Assembly: GCF_009727055.1 (NCBI RefSeq)
Contig: NC_052351.1
Coordinates: forward strand, 57,480,379 to 57,544,378
Direction: 5' to 3'
From: Benincasa hispida
Taxonomy: Eukaryota; Streptophyta; Magnoliopsida; Cucurbitales; Cucurbitaceae
Length of the DNA: 64,000 nt
Shown here: positions 35,104 to 46,918 of the stretch, one piece after another
How the letters are laid out: each line of letters opens with the position of its first letter
How positions within the stretch are numbered: position 1 is the first letter of the stretch
Notes under the pieces: model-generated
Seen by the model: only the letters and a program-made list of their open reading frames with translations
The model's database searches: none
Told to the model about the DNA's origin: nothing
Program-made: the position numbers and the translations under genes

Positions 35104-36887
35104 TGATGGCTAAAATTATGGTGAATGCAATCAGTGATGCATGTCTTAAGGTATGCATTTACTATCATGCGTTGGAATGAAAATATGTGTTACTCCTATA
35201 TGCGATGACCATGTATTCCTATCACAAGTTTTCTTGCGCTCACGCCAAGTATAACGCGAATGCAAGTTTCTCGGGTGATCCGAGGTCGAACTAAGGGACT
35301 TGTAGCAAGTAAATGCGGTAATGTGTTTGTGGCAGATGAATAAAAGAATGATGGAGGGTTTTAAGCTACAAACTACTCCTATTCCTAGCTAACAGATAAA
35401 GTAGTGGGAATATGAATGAGAGATAGAGACACGACAACTGTTGATGCGTAGTAAAATGCATGGAAAATAGATAAAATATGAATATGTCTTCATTGCAACC
35501 CTAAGCTTGACCGCAAGGGCAACCTTAGCCAGCGCGAAGCTATGCAATCATGCTACACATACTTATGCCTATTTCTAGGACGCATGCGATGTATATGCGA
35601 CAGTATCGAGAGGCCTTATTTCTAAGTCTCTATTCCTGCTCATGTGCTTCCACACATAAACAAGATGACCTCATACCACTGTATTCTACTTCTGGACGCA
35701 TGCAATATCCTATCCGTAGGGTGCATACACTGTGTAATAGCAAACTGAGCTTATCTCTAAGTTTCCCTTTCTTGCTTATGCATTCCAATCCACTCTCTCG
35801 AGTCTTAGATATGGTTTTTAGACTCTCTTTTGAGTATTCCTAAATGATGATTGATGCGTTCATAAGACAAGGTAATCGCATAAACCTGGTTAACGTAAGA
35901 TTATTCCTATCTCTAGTGAATACTTGCTTACATTGCTTAATGCAACCAACCACTTACCCTCCCAGGCAATTTGTTGTTGCTGACTTTATTCATAGACAAG
36001 CATTGCGTCCGCTTATAGATAGGCTTGCTACAGCTTCACACTAAGCAAATAAGGTTTTCTCACAATACTCACACAACGCACACCTCCAGATGGTTTGCCA
36101 CATGCTTCATATTCCTATGTCGTATGACTAAGTATGCGATACTCTAGCAATCTCACTAAGTGATGCAATGAAGGTTAAAGATGCTAAGTAATGAAGATGG
36201 AGATGGAGTCGAAGGAAATTATAGAAATGCATTGTTCACAAAATGTATTAATTTCTTAAAGCATGATGTAATACAATACAATATAGGGAAAAAAGAGAAA
36301 ATGAAAGGACTAGCTGGAAGAAATGTCTTGCTTCCAGCTGATGTGTGTCAAGGTTGCCGATGATGCCATGGATGGACGGTGGAGCATACTCTCTCGAGCT
36401 CTAACTCCAGCGAAGGCTCCGGTCGTCACTCAGAATGGATGAAGGAGATGAAGAACTCTCAAGCTTTCTTCTCATGCGTCCATCTAGATCACAAGGATCT
36501 GCCCTAAGGTGAGCCTTAGGCGAAAAACCTTTGAATCTCTGAAATTATGCTCAACGGCTTCAATTTATAGAGCTTGATCATCGACAGCATTAATGGATCT
36601 ACTCTAATTTTGACATTCGCGACGTGATGGTCCTTTTCTGAATCTTTGCTGCCAACAGCGTGGTAGGTGAAATGTCAACGCCATCTTTTGATTCTCCCGA
36701 GGTATGCGTTCATGTTGCTTTTCACCAACTTTGTGTTAATCCCTCTATTATGGTTATCTTCATTTAGCCGCAATCTCCTTTCGATGACCGCATTTGCTTG
36801 ATGACCGCAACTTCTCAATGATGGCCGCATTCACTTGGCGACCACAACTCTTGAAGCGAAACCCACCTACCAGATGAACTATCATCA
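35104..36887 (-). mobile_element. Solo LTR of a second Athila-like family
   Basis: Minus start TGATGATAGTTC at 36887, minus end TTTAGCCATCA at 35104, 1,784 bp. It shares the motif GTCGAAC(T/A)(A/C)AGGGACTTGT (near 35284) with the other Athila LTRs but is otherwise clearly different. A minus TATA-like TATAAAT is at 36563-36569. Flanks AAAAC (35099-35103) and ATAAC (36888-36892) are a target duplication with one change, and joining them restores a copia reading frame (WQLISRHQVANPPVRY). No open frame inside is meaningful. Confidence 0.75.
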
Positions 36888-38058
36888 ATAACTCATGCTG
36901 ATGAAGTAAACCCTTCAACAACTCTTTTTGAAGTTTTAGTAGTTGCATTAGAAAACTCACGTAACACGACTTTACTACGTGGACTGTGCTCCCTAATATG
37001 ATCCTCCTCTAGGAAAGTAGCATTCGTGGAAACAAACACCCTATTTTCTGACGGATCATAAAAGTAACCCCCTCGTGTACCTTTGGGGTAGCCTACAAAA
37101 AGGCATAACCTCGACCGCGGTTCCAACTTCTTAAGACTTGCCTCAAGCACATGTGTTGGGAAACCCCAAATGCGAAAGTGACGTAAACTAGCTTTACGCC
37201 CTTTCCACAGCTCCAGAGTTTTTCTCGCAACACTCTTGGAAGGAACACAATTGAGTATGTAAACCGCAGTCTCCACTACGAAACCCCAAAACGAGTCCAG
37301 TAACGAAGTGTAACTCATCATCGAACGAACCATGTCCAACAAGGTTCTGTTTCTCCTCTCCGCTACACCATTCTGCTGAGGTGTACTCGATGCTGAGAGT
37401 TAGGAAACGATTCCATGTTCTATGATATAGTACCTGTCTCTTATACACATCTAGATGTGTATAAGAGACAGCCGCTACACCATTCTGCTGAGGTGTACTC
37501 GATGCTGAGAGTTAGGAAACGATTCCATGTTCTATCAAATAGTTCTGGAATCCTGAATCCATAAACTCTCCACCTCGATCTGATCGAAGTGTTTTAATAC
37601 GTCTATCCAATGCATTTTCAACTTCAGCCTTGAACTCCTTGAACTTTTCAAAGGATTCAGACCTCCGTTGCGTCAAATAAACATACCCATACCTAGAGTA
37701 ATCATCAGTAAAACTGATAAAATACTCATAGCCATCTCGGGCTCGCATATTCATAAGACCACAAAGGTCAAAATGTATTAACTCAAGAGGCTCTTTGGCT
37801 CGATAACCTTTTCCAATAAAAGGTCTTTTAGTCATCTTACCCTCAAGGTAATATTCGCACACCGGTAAAGAATTTTCTTCTAACTCACTGAGAAGGCCAT
37901 TCTTCACAAATCTCTCAATTCTATTGAGATTGATGTGCCCTAATTGAGGTGTCAAAGTTAGGAATTTTCTTTTGGAGAAATTTGTTGATGTTTAGATTGA
38001 GTTATGATAGATTTAAATAACTCTGTGTTATGGAGGGAACTTAAGGCTAACGATCTTA
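36888..38058 (-). pseudogene. Copia-1 GAG-pre-integrase and integrase (nested element)
   Basis: From right to left on minus: zinc-binding GHINLNRIERFVKNG and VCEYYLEGKM (in the plus copy CESCLEGK; one Cys is Tyr here), core motifs LIHFDLCGLM, FISFTDDYSRYGYVY and TLRSDRGGEF, and the C-terminal RSMMSYTSLLDSFWG, CVPSKSVARKTLELW, RLCLFVGYPKGTRGGYFYDP block. The first catalytic Asp (FDLCG) and the DRGGE acidic pair are present. An adapter junction with a 64-bp repeat at 37360-37535 breaks the frame artificially; without it the reading is better than it looks. Confidence 0.85.
37434..37471. other. Tn5/Nextera mate-pair junction adapter (artefact) in copia integrase
   Basis: A perfect 38-bp copy of the palindrome. 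The 64 bp at 37360-37423 recur at 37472-37535 (offset 112). Confidence 0.97.
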
Positions 38059-39165
38059 TCATATACAAGTTACTTTCCAGTTTAGCTGTACAAATTTCAA
38101 CACCATCTTTATGAATAACATTTTATCCACATTAAAAGAAAGCGTATATTTACATTGTAATAGACACTTTATAGAAATAAGGTTCCTTTTAAGTTCAGAA
38201 ACAACATAAACATCTTTTAAAACTAGAAACCTATTCTGTAAAATTAACTGGATGTCTTCCACTACCACAATTGAGACGACGTGCCCGGTGCCTACTCGCA
38301 TCGTCATCTTACCAGCCTCTAGCTGTCGCCAAGATCTAATCCCCTGAAAAGAAGAACAAACATGATTAGTGGTGCTCGAATCAATTATCCAGGTTGAATC
38401 ATCATTCTCCACTAAACATGTTTCTAGCACAAGTAAATCATATTTACCTTTGTCCGCCTTGGCCTTAGTCTTGGCTGCTTTCTTTTCCTTCAGATAATGA
38501 GGATAATTCATCTTCCAGTATCCATTCTGATTGCAATGGAAACATTTTCCTTTTTCAACCGGCAGCAGACGCCTCCTCTGGGCGACAGGTGGCGGTTTAG
38601 TAGGCGCTTTCCCTTTCCCTTTACCACTCTTCTTCTTTTTCCCCATTTCAATGTTAGAAGTAGAAGGTCCAGACTTTGTCCCTGAGGTTGAACCTCGATG
38701 AAACATTCTAAAAGACGAGACAACATTTGCCTTACCCTTTTTCCTCTCCTTACTTTTCAGTAAATATTGGTAGGTCTGCAACTCGTTGAGGAGAGTTGTA
38801 AGGGTATATTTCACTTTGTATTTCAAAGCCTCGTGCTTGAGCTGTCCAGACGGCTGTCCAAACATCCCTCGTAGGGACTCCATGATCTCACACACTGAGA
38901 CCATGGGCCCATGCTTCTTGTCCAACACGTCACTCAAACTGGCCAATATATAGGCTCAGCCCTTCTCGTTTTCCCGTGTCCATCACTTGTACGCTTCCCA
39001 AACATTTCGAGCAGCATTTGGAGCTAGAATAGGATGACAGACCTCTGTAAGGGAAAACATCAGAACCTCGATGATGAGTATCGTCGTGATCATATGTTTC
39101 CAACTTAAATAGTTGTCACCAGTAAATTTTTCGGTGCTAAGAAAATCGATTGTGGCTATAGCCAT
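38059..39165 (-). pseudogene. Copia-1 gag and protease (nested element)
   Basis: Gag starts at ATG 39165 (MAIATIDFLSTEKFTGDNYL) and stops near 38983; it resumes in the 295-residue open stretch 38059-38946. That holds a shortened UBN2-type gag region (the plus copy keeps a longer HILNMM..SFILETLPE-like part, absent here), a Lys/Gly-rich tract (residues 70-115), a zinc knuckle at 135-148 and the protease at 186-196. In the knuckle the His and last Cys positions are Tyr143 and Tyr148, so zinc binding is lost. The protease reads IIDSSTTNHVC, keeping the Asp but with Ser for the usual Gly of D-S-G. Confidence 0.88.
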
Positions 39166-41489
39166 TTTAAAAATCGTTGCTGAAAAATGAACAAACTTTA
39201 TAAGACTTAACTAAACCACATTTTAACCAATTAGTTTTAGCAAAACAATTTCCAAGTACCCTAAGTGATTAAGACTCCTATTTTGCAATGATGCCCTAGC
39301 AAGGCAGGACAAACATCACCAGTGGGGTGATCAGATGCCCCTTCACTGGGATGAGACATTCTCAACCATTAAGCAGAACCAACTCTTGGAACTAAACCTA
39401 ACAGCCACCATTTATTTGATCCAGAACTGTTAACCCTTAACAAGTCCGCGTAAGTGTGACCCCTCGTTTTCGGCATCAGAGTCCCGCCCTTAAAAGCCCA
39501 CCGTAGGGAAGAAGAAGATTATGATAAGAGACTAACTAATCTTATCCTCTTACAGAAGATCAAATAAAGAAATGCACAAAATTGCCATCCTATAGGGAGA
39601 CACTCTTAGGGTGCCTCGAGGTGATGCATAGAAACTTTATTCAATCCAACGAAGGAGACCGTAGGATATGCTATCGCACTTTCCACTCCCACTTACTATA
39701 AACATTCTCTCCATCCACCTTGATATTGACCCACCCAAACACCATTTTTTAGGGGGACACTCCCAGGGTGCCACGAGGCCGAGGATAGATCTTACGGTGT
39801 GGACTATAAGAGAGAAACAGGAAAGGTATAAATGAAGCATCATATGCCCCAAGTACCTCCCACTGAATGTTCTACCTAGGGGTTCATTAACCTAGACAAT
39901 CCAACTACTGATTTTAGTCTAAGTCATTTAATAAATCCGCTAAAAAAAAAACTTTTTTCTTTGAAATAAAACAAGTTCAAGTAGTCACATTTAAACTTTT
40001 TAATGGACTGTCCTTAACTTGCATGCATGCATCAAATCTATCTAATTCACCTTTCCAGGTAGGTTCCTATGTAGGGATGTTACATTTCCATCAACTTAAG
40101 TACCCCAACCTAGACAAAACTCGCCTTAGACAAAAGGTCCCTTATAGATAGAATTGCTACACTTTAACCTCTTATTAGTCAATTTAATCCTATTAAACTG
40201 ATTAAAATATTAAAGCCTAAGGGTTGCTAATCATATTATAACCGTGATCTTAGGTCTATGTCATCCAAGTTTTAAATATTTTAAAACCATGAATTAAACC
40301 TAAGTGAGCATGCATGTTTTTCTTGTTTCTTTTAGTTCTAATTTCTCTTTAACCATTAAAAAGAAACAACTAAAACATACATTTCAACACAACTAGGTAT
40401 TTATAACCGTTATAAATTAACCTATGTGTCATGCTTCATGCAATGTCCGGTCATTACTATACATAACTTTTTTATACAAATAATAACCAAGCACACATGC
40501 TTTCCATACACCCTTATACTACAACAATTATACTATAAAGATGATGCATATCAATGCTTTATGCATGCATAAATATAACTCTTATAATATATTATGCATG
40601 AGCATACTCTTACGTAATTTAAATCATGTTTCTCTAAATCATAACATTTATAATAAAGAGATGATGCATGACAAATGCATAAACTAAGGTGGGATTTTCT
40701 CTATATGTACATACCATATGACATATAAAATATAAACCATACATCTCATGTATAAAACAACATTGATTAATGGACTGGGATGAACCAATTTAAAACCGGA
40801 ATGAAAAATTCTATCTATTACATTTTTCCACCGAGAAAATCGGTTCCTAGGCGAACCGGATCTTGAACCGCTGGGCGAAGCTCCATCATTTAGTAAATGC
40901 ACGCCATGTAAACGATCGTTGAGCGCACACTAGACGATAGCACGAATGCTACACGATCGCTTAGACAAAAACGAGGCTGCGAAATCTGAACGTCTAGATG
41001 ATCGCTTAACACGTGAAAGGTAAACAATTTACCACGAGATTTACTCCACGATCGTATAGTCAGTAACTAAGCGATGAGGCTTGCTGAGCTATACAATCAT
41101 CTAGTGTGCATGCGTTAAACGACACCTGAATATTCGATACTCAGTGATCTTCTACCCCATCGTTAACACGACCCAACCAACACTTGATCATCTTCATCCT
41201 TCGATGAACAGTAACCCTTGCTACAAAGCTTCTTCACGAACGACTAAAAACTCAAACTAACTTTGAATACAGACTCGATAGCAAATTATAATGCCCAAAA
41301 ACGCAAGGGCCTTTACAATTAACTGGAAATGTAAAAGAATTTAACAAACCGAGGTTGCATCCCAGAAAACTCCATTAATCATCACATCCACAAACAATTT
41401 AACAATTAAAACAGAGAGTAGACATGCTTTAACCACCGAGAATTTAAATGCAATTCCTTACATCAATGAATTTGGAATATCAGTAACCT
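39166..41489 (-). other. Copia-1 leader between PBS and gag (no gene)
   Basis: About 2.3 kb without coding potential. Two related segments, AGGGAGACACTC and AGGGGGACACTC followed by (CAC)GAGG, lie about 165 bp apart near 39595 and 39755; the plus copy has the same pair at 44928-45128. CGATCG-containing short repeats occur at 40910-41110, like those in the LTRs. The PBS (TGGTATTAGAGCC on minus) is at 41490-41502. Confidence 0.7.
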
Positions 41490-41504
41490 GGCTCTAATAC
41501 CAAT

Positions 41505-43604
41505 TAAAGGAACTCTTATATAAGTCACCTATGAGTGGAAGCGGATCTTTCCAATTCATTGATAGAATTTCCACATATACATTCACAAAAACAGATATCC
41601 ATTAACAACACTTAATTACTGGCATGCTTAAAAGATAAATGACAAGAGAATGAGTAAACATACTAGTTGAAGACTTTCTTCTTGACAACACTCATTCTCT
41701 CCGTGAACGAACTCCTCTTGCTTTTTCTAGACCAGCAAGCAATCGTTTCACACCTTCAATCGTCTACCACGAACAGCTTCGCACGAACACCAGGAAACAG
41801 GGATGACACCACCACTCGGAGCCCTCAATATTCTTGGAGTGAGAATCCAAAGGATGGGCTGGATTTGGTAAAGGTGAGGAGGAAAGGCTATCGTGTACAA
41901 AAGATCAAGAAAATGGGAGAAGTGAACGAATATCGTATAGTCAGGTGCTTAATCGTTTAGGCGAGGTACACGATCGTATGGGAAAAGCTAAGCGATCGTC
42001 TATACGATATAGTAAAGCTCAGGCGCTAAGCAGTTGTTTAGTAAAATCTAAGCGATCGTGTAGAGAAACATGCACGAGTGTATGCAGTCAATTAGTAAGC
42101 TGGCTCTATCGCATAGGATCTGCAAATACTAAGCGATGAAAAAACTACACGTCATGAGCAAATTATTCGAACCTCTTGCAAAATGAAAACCATTTTCACT
42201 TTATTCTTCAGTTATGAAAACTGAATTGAACTTCCAACTAACACATGATTTCGGAGAAAACGTCAGGCAATTATCTCATAATTGTCCAATTAATAAAATA
42301 ATAAATATAACCATATTATATTCATAACCTATAGTTTGATATCATATATCAACCATAGTATTTTCTCCTCTACTTGATATAAATCATATTTATATCCAAT
42401 TTCTTCCAAATTAATGTATCTCATGCATTTAGTCAATCATATCATATATAATTAATCAGTTCAATTATATCAAATATAATCAAACTCCCTCTTGTCAATT
42501 TGAACATTTCAAACTGACCCAAAAACTAATTCTCAACTTGTATCCAAGCTACCAAGGGGACCTTATAGACCTATGGCTCGAAGCTCCAATGGTACGTGAA
42601 TAGCTAACTAAACTCTTTAGCCACGAGATGCACCATCCGTTAACTGCCAGGCATTCCACTAAAAACTCTTCTTACCACATATATATTTTTGTGCCCATTG
42701 GATATAACCAATCATGAGTCTGATAATCCTTCATAGATGCTCATAAGTACAGTTGGGCCAATTTACCATTTTACCCTTGTAGTTACATCTCACTTCTTAA
42801 GTACCACTGATCCCTCTAATGAACAATACAACATAGTCCAACTATGTGTGAACACCTCTCGGACCATGAGAAGGTGTGTGGTGCCACATTGTTCAAGCCC
42901 CAGGATCAGCCCTTAAGGGAGCTATCTATCTACTTACCCCTGCTTCGAGGAAGAAGTGCATTCCATCTTGTGTAGCTGAGTTCCCAGCTCCCAAATCAAA
43001 AGAATTCCCAAAGTGGTAGGTTTGAGTCAGCGGCTTGGCCACTCGCACCCATGCAAATCAAAGGACCGCCCTCAATGGTTCGAGTTCCCAACTCACTCGG
43101 GATTGAGGTCATGTTACCTATGGTCATCCAAGTGAAGTGAAGTCTCTATCATGAATGGTGTTATTTAACGAGACGTTAATACTTCGTGGTCAGGTCTTAT
43201 ACAAACTCTTTTGTATAGGATGCCTCCGCTTGCACGTCCCCATATGAATGATCAGAATCAAACCATTTGTAGAAAGTCACAACACTTATAACTTCTTATA
43301 TAAAGCGGGCTGCATCCATAGCATTACCAGGAAAAGGTTTCCCTCTTATATTCATATACTACAGACCATTTTGGTTATCTCTTATACAAACTCTTTTGAT
43401 ACACTTGTATGTCACCACATACATGCTTATGTTACATAAAGACAACCAGGGATTTTAGTTTATTTCTTTGTGGTAAAGCAATAAAACATCCAATGTGCAA
43501 AGTCAAGAAATTAAGATAATATCATATATTATATATCACAAGTGTTCGTACAAAATGTGTTTACAAACTATAGGACACAAGACTTTACGGCATCATCCCC
43601 AACA
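41505..43604 (-). repeat. Copia-1 5' LTR of the nested element (2,100 bp)
   Basis: Minus start TGTTGGGGATGATGCCG at 43604, minus end GAGTTCCTTTA at 41505, immediately followed on minus by the PBS. The CGATCG-type repeat cluster lies at 41920-42080. Confidence 0.9.
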
Positions 43605-43811
43605 CTTTTCCCATGCCATCTTCATGTCATTCTCTTCTTGACGCATTGAACTAACATTATATAAAACGTTGGTCTCAAAATTATTTGTCAGTTCTTGTAA
43701 ATTTGCTCATTTTTGAAGATGTAGTGTGAATGCCTCTTGAATCTTCTTTGCCTTGCTTCTTGTAATTGGTCCTTTAGGTACATGCAATGGTTCAATGGTT
43801 GAATTCACATA
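43605..43811 (-). pseudogene. Tail of a gypsy-type polyprotein, minus strand
   Basis: Minus translation gives VPKGPITRSKAKKIQEAF, then LHLQK and a stop. A GPxTRxxAKxxxEA motif is common near the end of plant gypsy polyproteins, before the 3' LTR. The preceding sequence is replaced at about 43812 by a plus-strand copia LTR. Joined across the copia element, it is followed by the LTR-like DNA at 17075-16570. Confidence 0.45.
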
Positions 43812-44737
43812 AGAGTTCGTATAAGACCACACAATGAAATGAATAGTCTCTTTATATAACATCGTTAATAATAGAGACTTACATTTCACTAGGATGACCA
43901 TAGGTGACATGACCTAAATCCTAAGTGAGTTGTGAACTCCTACCAATGAAGGCGGTCCTTTTTTATTTGTATGAGTGAGAATGGCCAAATTTCTGACTCA
44001 ATAAGCCTACTATTTTGAGAATTCGTCTGATTCAGGAGCTGGGAACATAGCTACCAAAACGGAATTCACTCCTTCCTTAATGTTAGGGTAAATAGATAAA
44101 TTGCTCCCTTAAGGGCTGATTTCGGGGCTTGAACAATATGGCACCACACCCTCTCTTGGCTCGAGGGGGTTTGGTCATTGTTGAACTATGACTTATTGTT
44201 CATTAGAGGGATCAATGGTACTTAAAGAGTTAGATGTAACTATAGAGGCAAAACGGTAATTTTGACCTAGTTGTACTTACGAGCAATTTGTGAAGGGCCA
44301 TCGCACTGTTGACTGGTTATATCCAATGGACATAGAAATATATCTGTAGTGTGAAGAGTGGAGCTATCGGTTTTTAGTGGACTGACCGACAGTTAGTGGA
44401 TGTTGAATAATTTAATTAAAGGAGTTTAATTTTATTTAAATATCATTAGAGCTTCAATTTGCAGGTCCATAAGTTCCCCTCTATAGCTCAACAAGGATTA
44501 TTGAGAATTAATTTTGAAATCGTTTGAATTGTTCAAATTAATTGAAAGAATTAAATATATGTGATATAATTAATTTAAATTAATTATATATGATATAATT
44601 AATATAATGTATTTGATACATTATAGTATAAAGTTTATTTAGAGAGGAATTAAATTTTAATATGATTCAAATACTAATTATATGGATGAGATTTATATAA
44701 TTGATTTTAGTATAAATGTGATTTATATTAAACACCC
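43812..44737 (+). repeat. Copia-1 LTR fragment, truncated at both ends
   Basis: Collinear with the middle of the LTR at 59544-61468 (CGTATAAGACCACACAATGAAATG onward in short pieces) and more like it than like 49033-51042. It lacks the start and the R/U5 end. It joins the copia-1 leader directly at about 44737, so a deletion removed the LTR end and PBS of the plus copia element. Confidence 0.8.
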
Positions 44738-45539
44738 CTACCTGGGAACTGACATGGAAAGGTGAATTAGATAGATTTGTTATAAGCATGCAATTGTTGA
44801 ATAGGTAGCCATATTTTTCTAAGTTACCCTAGGTAAAACACTCAGTGGGAGGAAAATGGGGTATATGATACTTCATTTTTCTTTTCACGTTCCTCCCTCA
44901 AAGTTCGCATCGTGAGATTTACGGTTGACCTCGAGGCACCTTTGTTTGTGTCCCCCTACGGATGGTGTTTGTAGAGGTCAAAACCAAGGTGAATGGAGAG
45001 AATTTTTATAGTAAGTGGGAGCGGGATGTGTGTCAACAAATTTCACGGTCTCTCTCATTAATTTATAGTAAATTTTCATACTCGACCTCGAGGCCCCTTT
45101 ACTTGTGTCCCCCTACAGATGGCATTTGCATGACTCTTTACTCAAACTCCATAAATAGATAGGGTTGCTTTAGTTTTTTCCCCAATCGGTTTTTCCATAC
45201 GGCAAGCTCATTAGGGCGAAACTCTAGAATCTAAACTGAGGGGTTACACTTACAAGAAAATGTTAAGCTAGTTAACAGTTTCTGGACCGAACAATGGTGA
45301 CCAATAGTTACAGTAATAAGAAGTTGTTCTGTATATTGGTTGAGATGGTCTCATTTCAGTGAAGGGGTGCCTGATCAGCCTATGGTGGCTTTTACCCTGC
45401 CTCACTGAAACATCATTGCAAAAAAGATGTCACGTAGGGTGCATTAAATTATTTTACTGAATTTTGATTGGTTTTTCCAAATGGGTAATGCTTGAATACT
45501 AATATAAATAAATTCTATGTTTCAATAAATTACAAAATG

Positions 45540-46270
45540 ACTTTCGCAATTCTAATTTACTTTCTGCCAAGTAACTTACTGGTAAAAACTACACTGCATG
45601 TAAAGACACTATCAACACAATATTAATCATCGATGACCTAAGATTTGTCCAGCTCAAAATGTCACTAAAAACGTTGGGGAGGAATATGAGCGTTGGATAC
45701 GGGCAAATGAAAAGGCCTGAACGTATAACTTGGCAAGCCTTTCCGAAGTCTTGGCCAAGAAGCATGAGCCCACGATCACTACCCATGAGATCATGGAGTG
45801 CCTGCGGGGAATGTTTGGCAACAGTCAGCTCAGCTCAGGCATGACGCTCTAAAATACATCTTCAATGCTCATACGCAAGAAGGGGCATCTGTTCGAGAAC
45901 ACATTTTCAACATGATGATCCACTTTAACGTGGTGGAGATGAATGGGTCTGTCATCGATGAGGCCAATCAAGTTAGCTTCATCCTAGAAACTTTACCTGA
46001 AAATTTTTTGCAGTTCTATAACAATGTGTTATCAGGATTGATTACAACCTAACCACCTTGCTCGACGAGCTATAGACTTTCCAGTCCTTGATGGAATCCA
46101 AGGAACAAAAGGGTGAGGCAAATGTTGCCTCGTCCTTTAAGAAGTTCTACAGAGGTTCATAGTAAAAGGGCAAGAAGGCCAAGGCATCAAATGCAATCAA
46201 GAGGGACCGTAGAAGAGGAATTATCCCAAATACTTGGCAAAAAAAAAAGAAGGCCAAGCAAGGTAAATGT
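45540..46270 (+). pseudogene. Copia-1 gag (plus element)
   Basis: An opening similar to the minus gag (LTGKNYT for FTGDNYL) is followed by frameshifts. 45798-46052 keeps the UBN2-type core (LRHDALKYIFNAHTQEGASV, REHIFNMMIHFNVVEMNG, ANQVSFILETLPENFLQF). A Lys-rich region follows, but the zinc knuckle seen at 38540 in the minus copy is missing here. Gag would package the element's RNA. Confidence 0.8.
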
Positions 46271-46918
46271 GATTTACTTTTTTTGGAAACTTGTTTAGTG
46301 GAGAATGATGATTCAGCCTGGATAATAGATTCAGGCGCCACTAACCATGTTTGTTCTTCATTTCAGGGAATTAGTTCCTGGTGGCGACTAAAGGCAGGGG
46401 AGATGATGATGTGTGTTGGAACTGGGCACATTGTCTCAGCTTTGGCAGTGGGTGGACTCTGGCTTATTTTACAAAATAGTTATGTTTTATTGGAAAATGT
46501 ATATATTGTTTCTGAATTAAAGAGGAACTTAATTTCTGTAAAATGTTTACTTGAACAAAATTATACTTTATTGTTTAATGTAAATAAAGTGTTTATTTAC
46601 AAAAACGATATCAATATTTGTTCTGCTAAGCTGGAAGATAATTTATATGTGCTAAGGCCATTAACAACTAAAGCTCTCCTAAATATCGAATTGTTTAAAA
46701 CTGCGATAACTCATAATAAAAGACTTAAAATTTCTCCTAAGAAAAATGTCCATCATTGGCACCTAAGATTAGGACACATAAATCTCAATAGGATTAAGAG
46801 ACTGGTCAAGAATGGACTTCTAAGTGACCTAGAAGAAAATTCTTTACCTGCATGTGAGTCATGCCTTGAAGGCAAAATGACTAAAAGATCTTTTATTGGA
46901 AAAGGTCACAGGGCCTAA
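46271..46918 (+). pseudogene. Copia-1 protease and GAG-pre-integrase (plus element)
   Basis: A 211-residue open stretch. Aspartic protease active site WIIDSGATNHVC at residues 13-24 (catalytic Asp16, intact DSG), then VYIVSELKRNLISVKCLLEQ (residues 75-93), and the HLRLGHINLNRIKRL...CESCLEGK zinc-binding element near the end. It ends at a TAA after KGHRA, where integrase should continue in frame. It is the best-preserved piece of this family in the window. Confidence 0.87.

Larger units (their letters stand above)
17076..43604 (-). mobile_element. Copia-1 element, minus strand, opened by three later insertions
   Basis: 5' LTR at 41505-43604, PBS 41490-41502 (TGGTATTAGAGCC on minus), leader, gag-protease, integrase, RT, RNase H, PPT at 18755-18770 and 3' LTR at 17076-18754, all on minus. 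Removing 35104-36887, 32780-34396 and 19050-31984 restores the normal copia order. Flanks ATTTT (17071-17075) and CTTTT (43605-43609) are a plausible 5-bp target duplication with one change. Both zinc-knuckle and protease motifs carry substitutions and there are several stops, so it is inactive. Confidence 0.88.

Noticed and set aside
38497..38726. Two frames overlapping the copia zinc-knuckle region
   Set aside because: Shadows of the gag-protease frame on the minus strand at 38059-38946.
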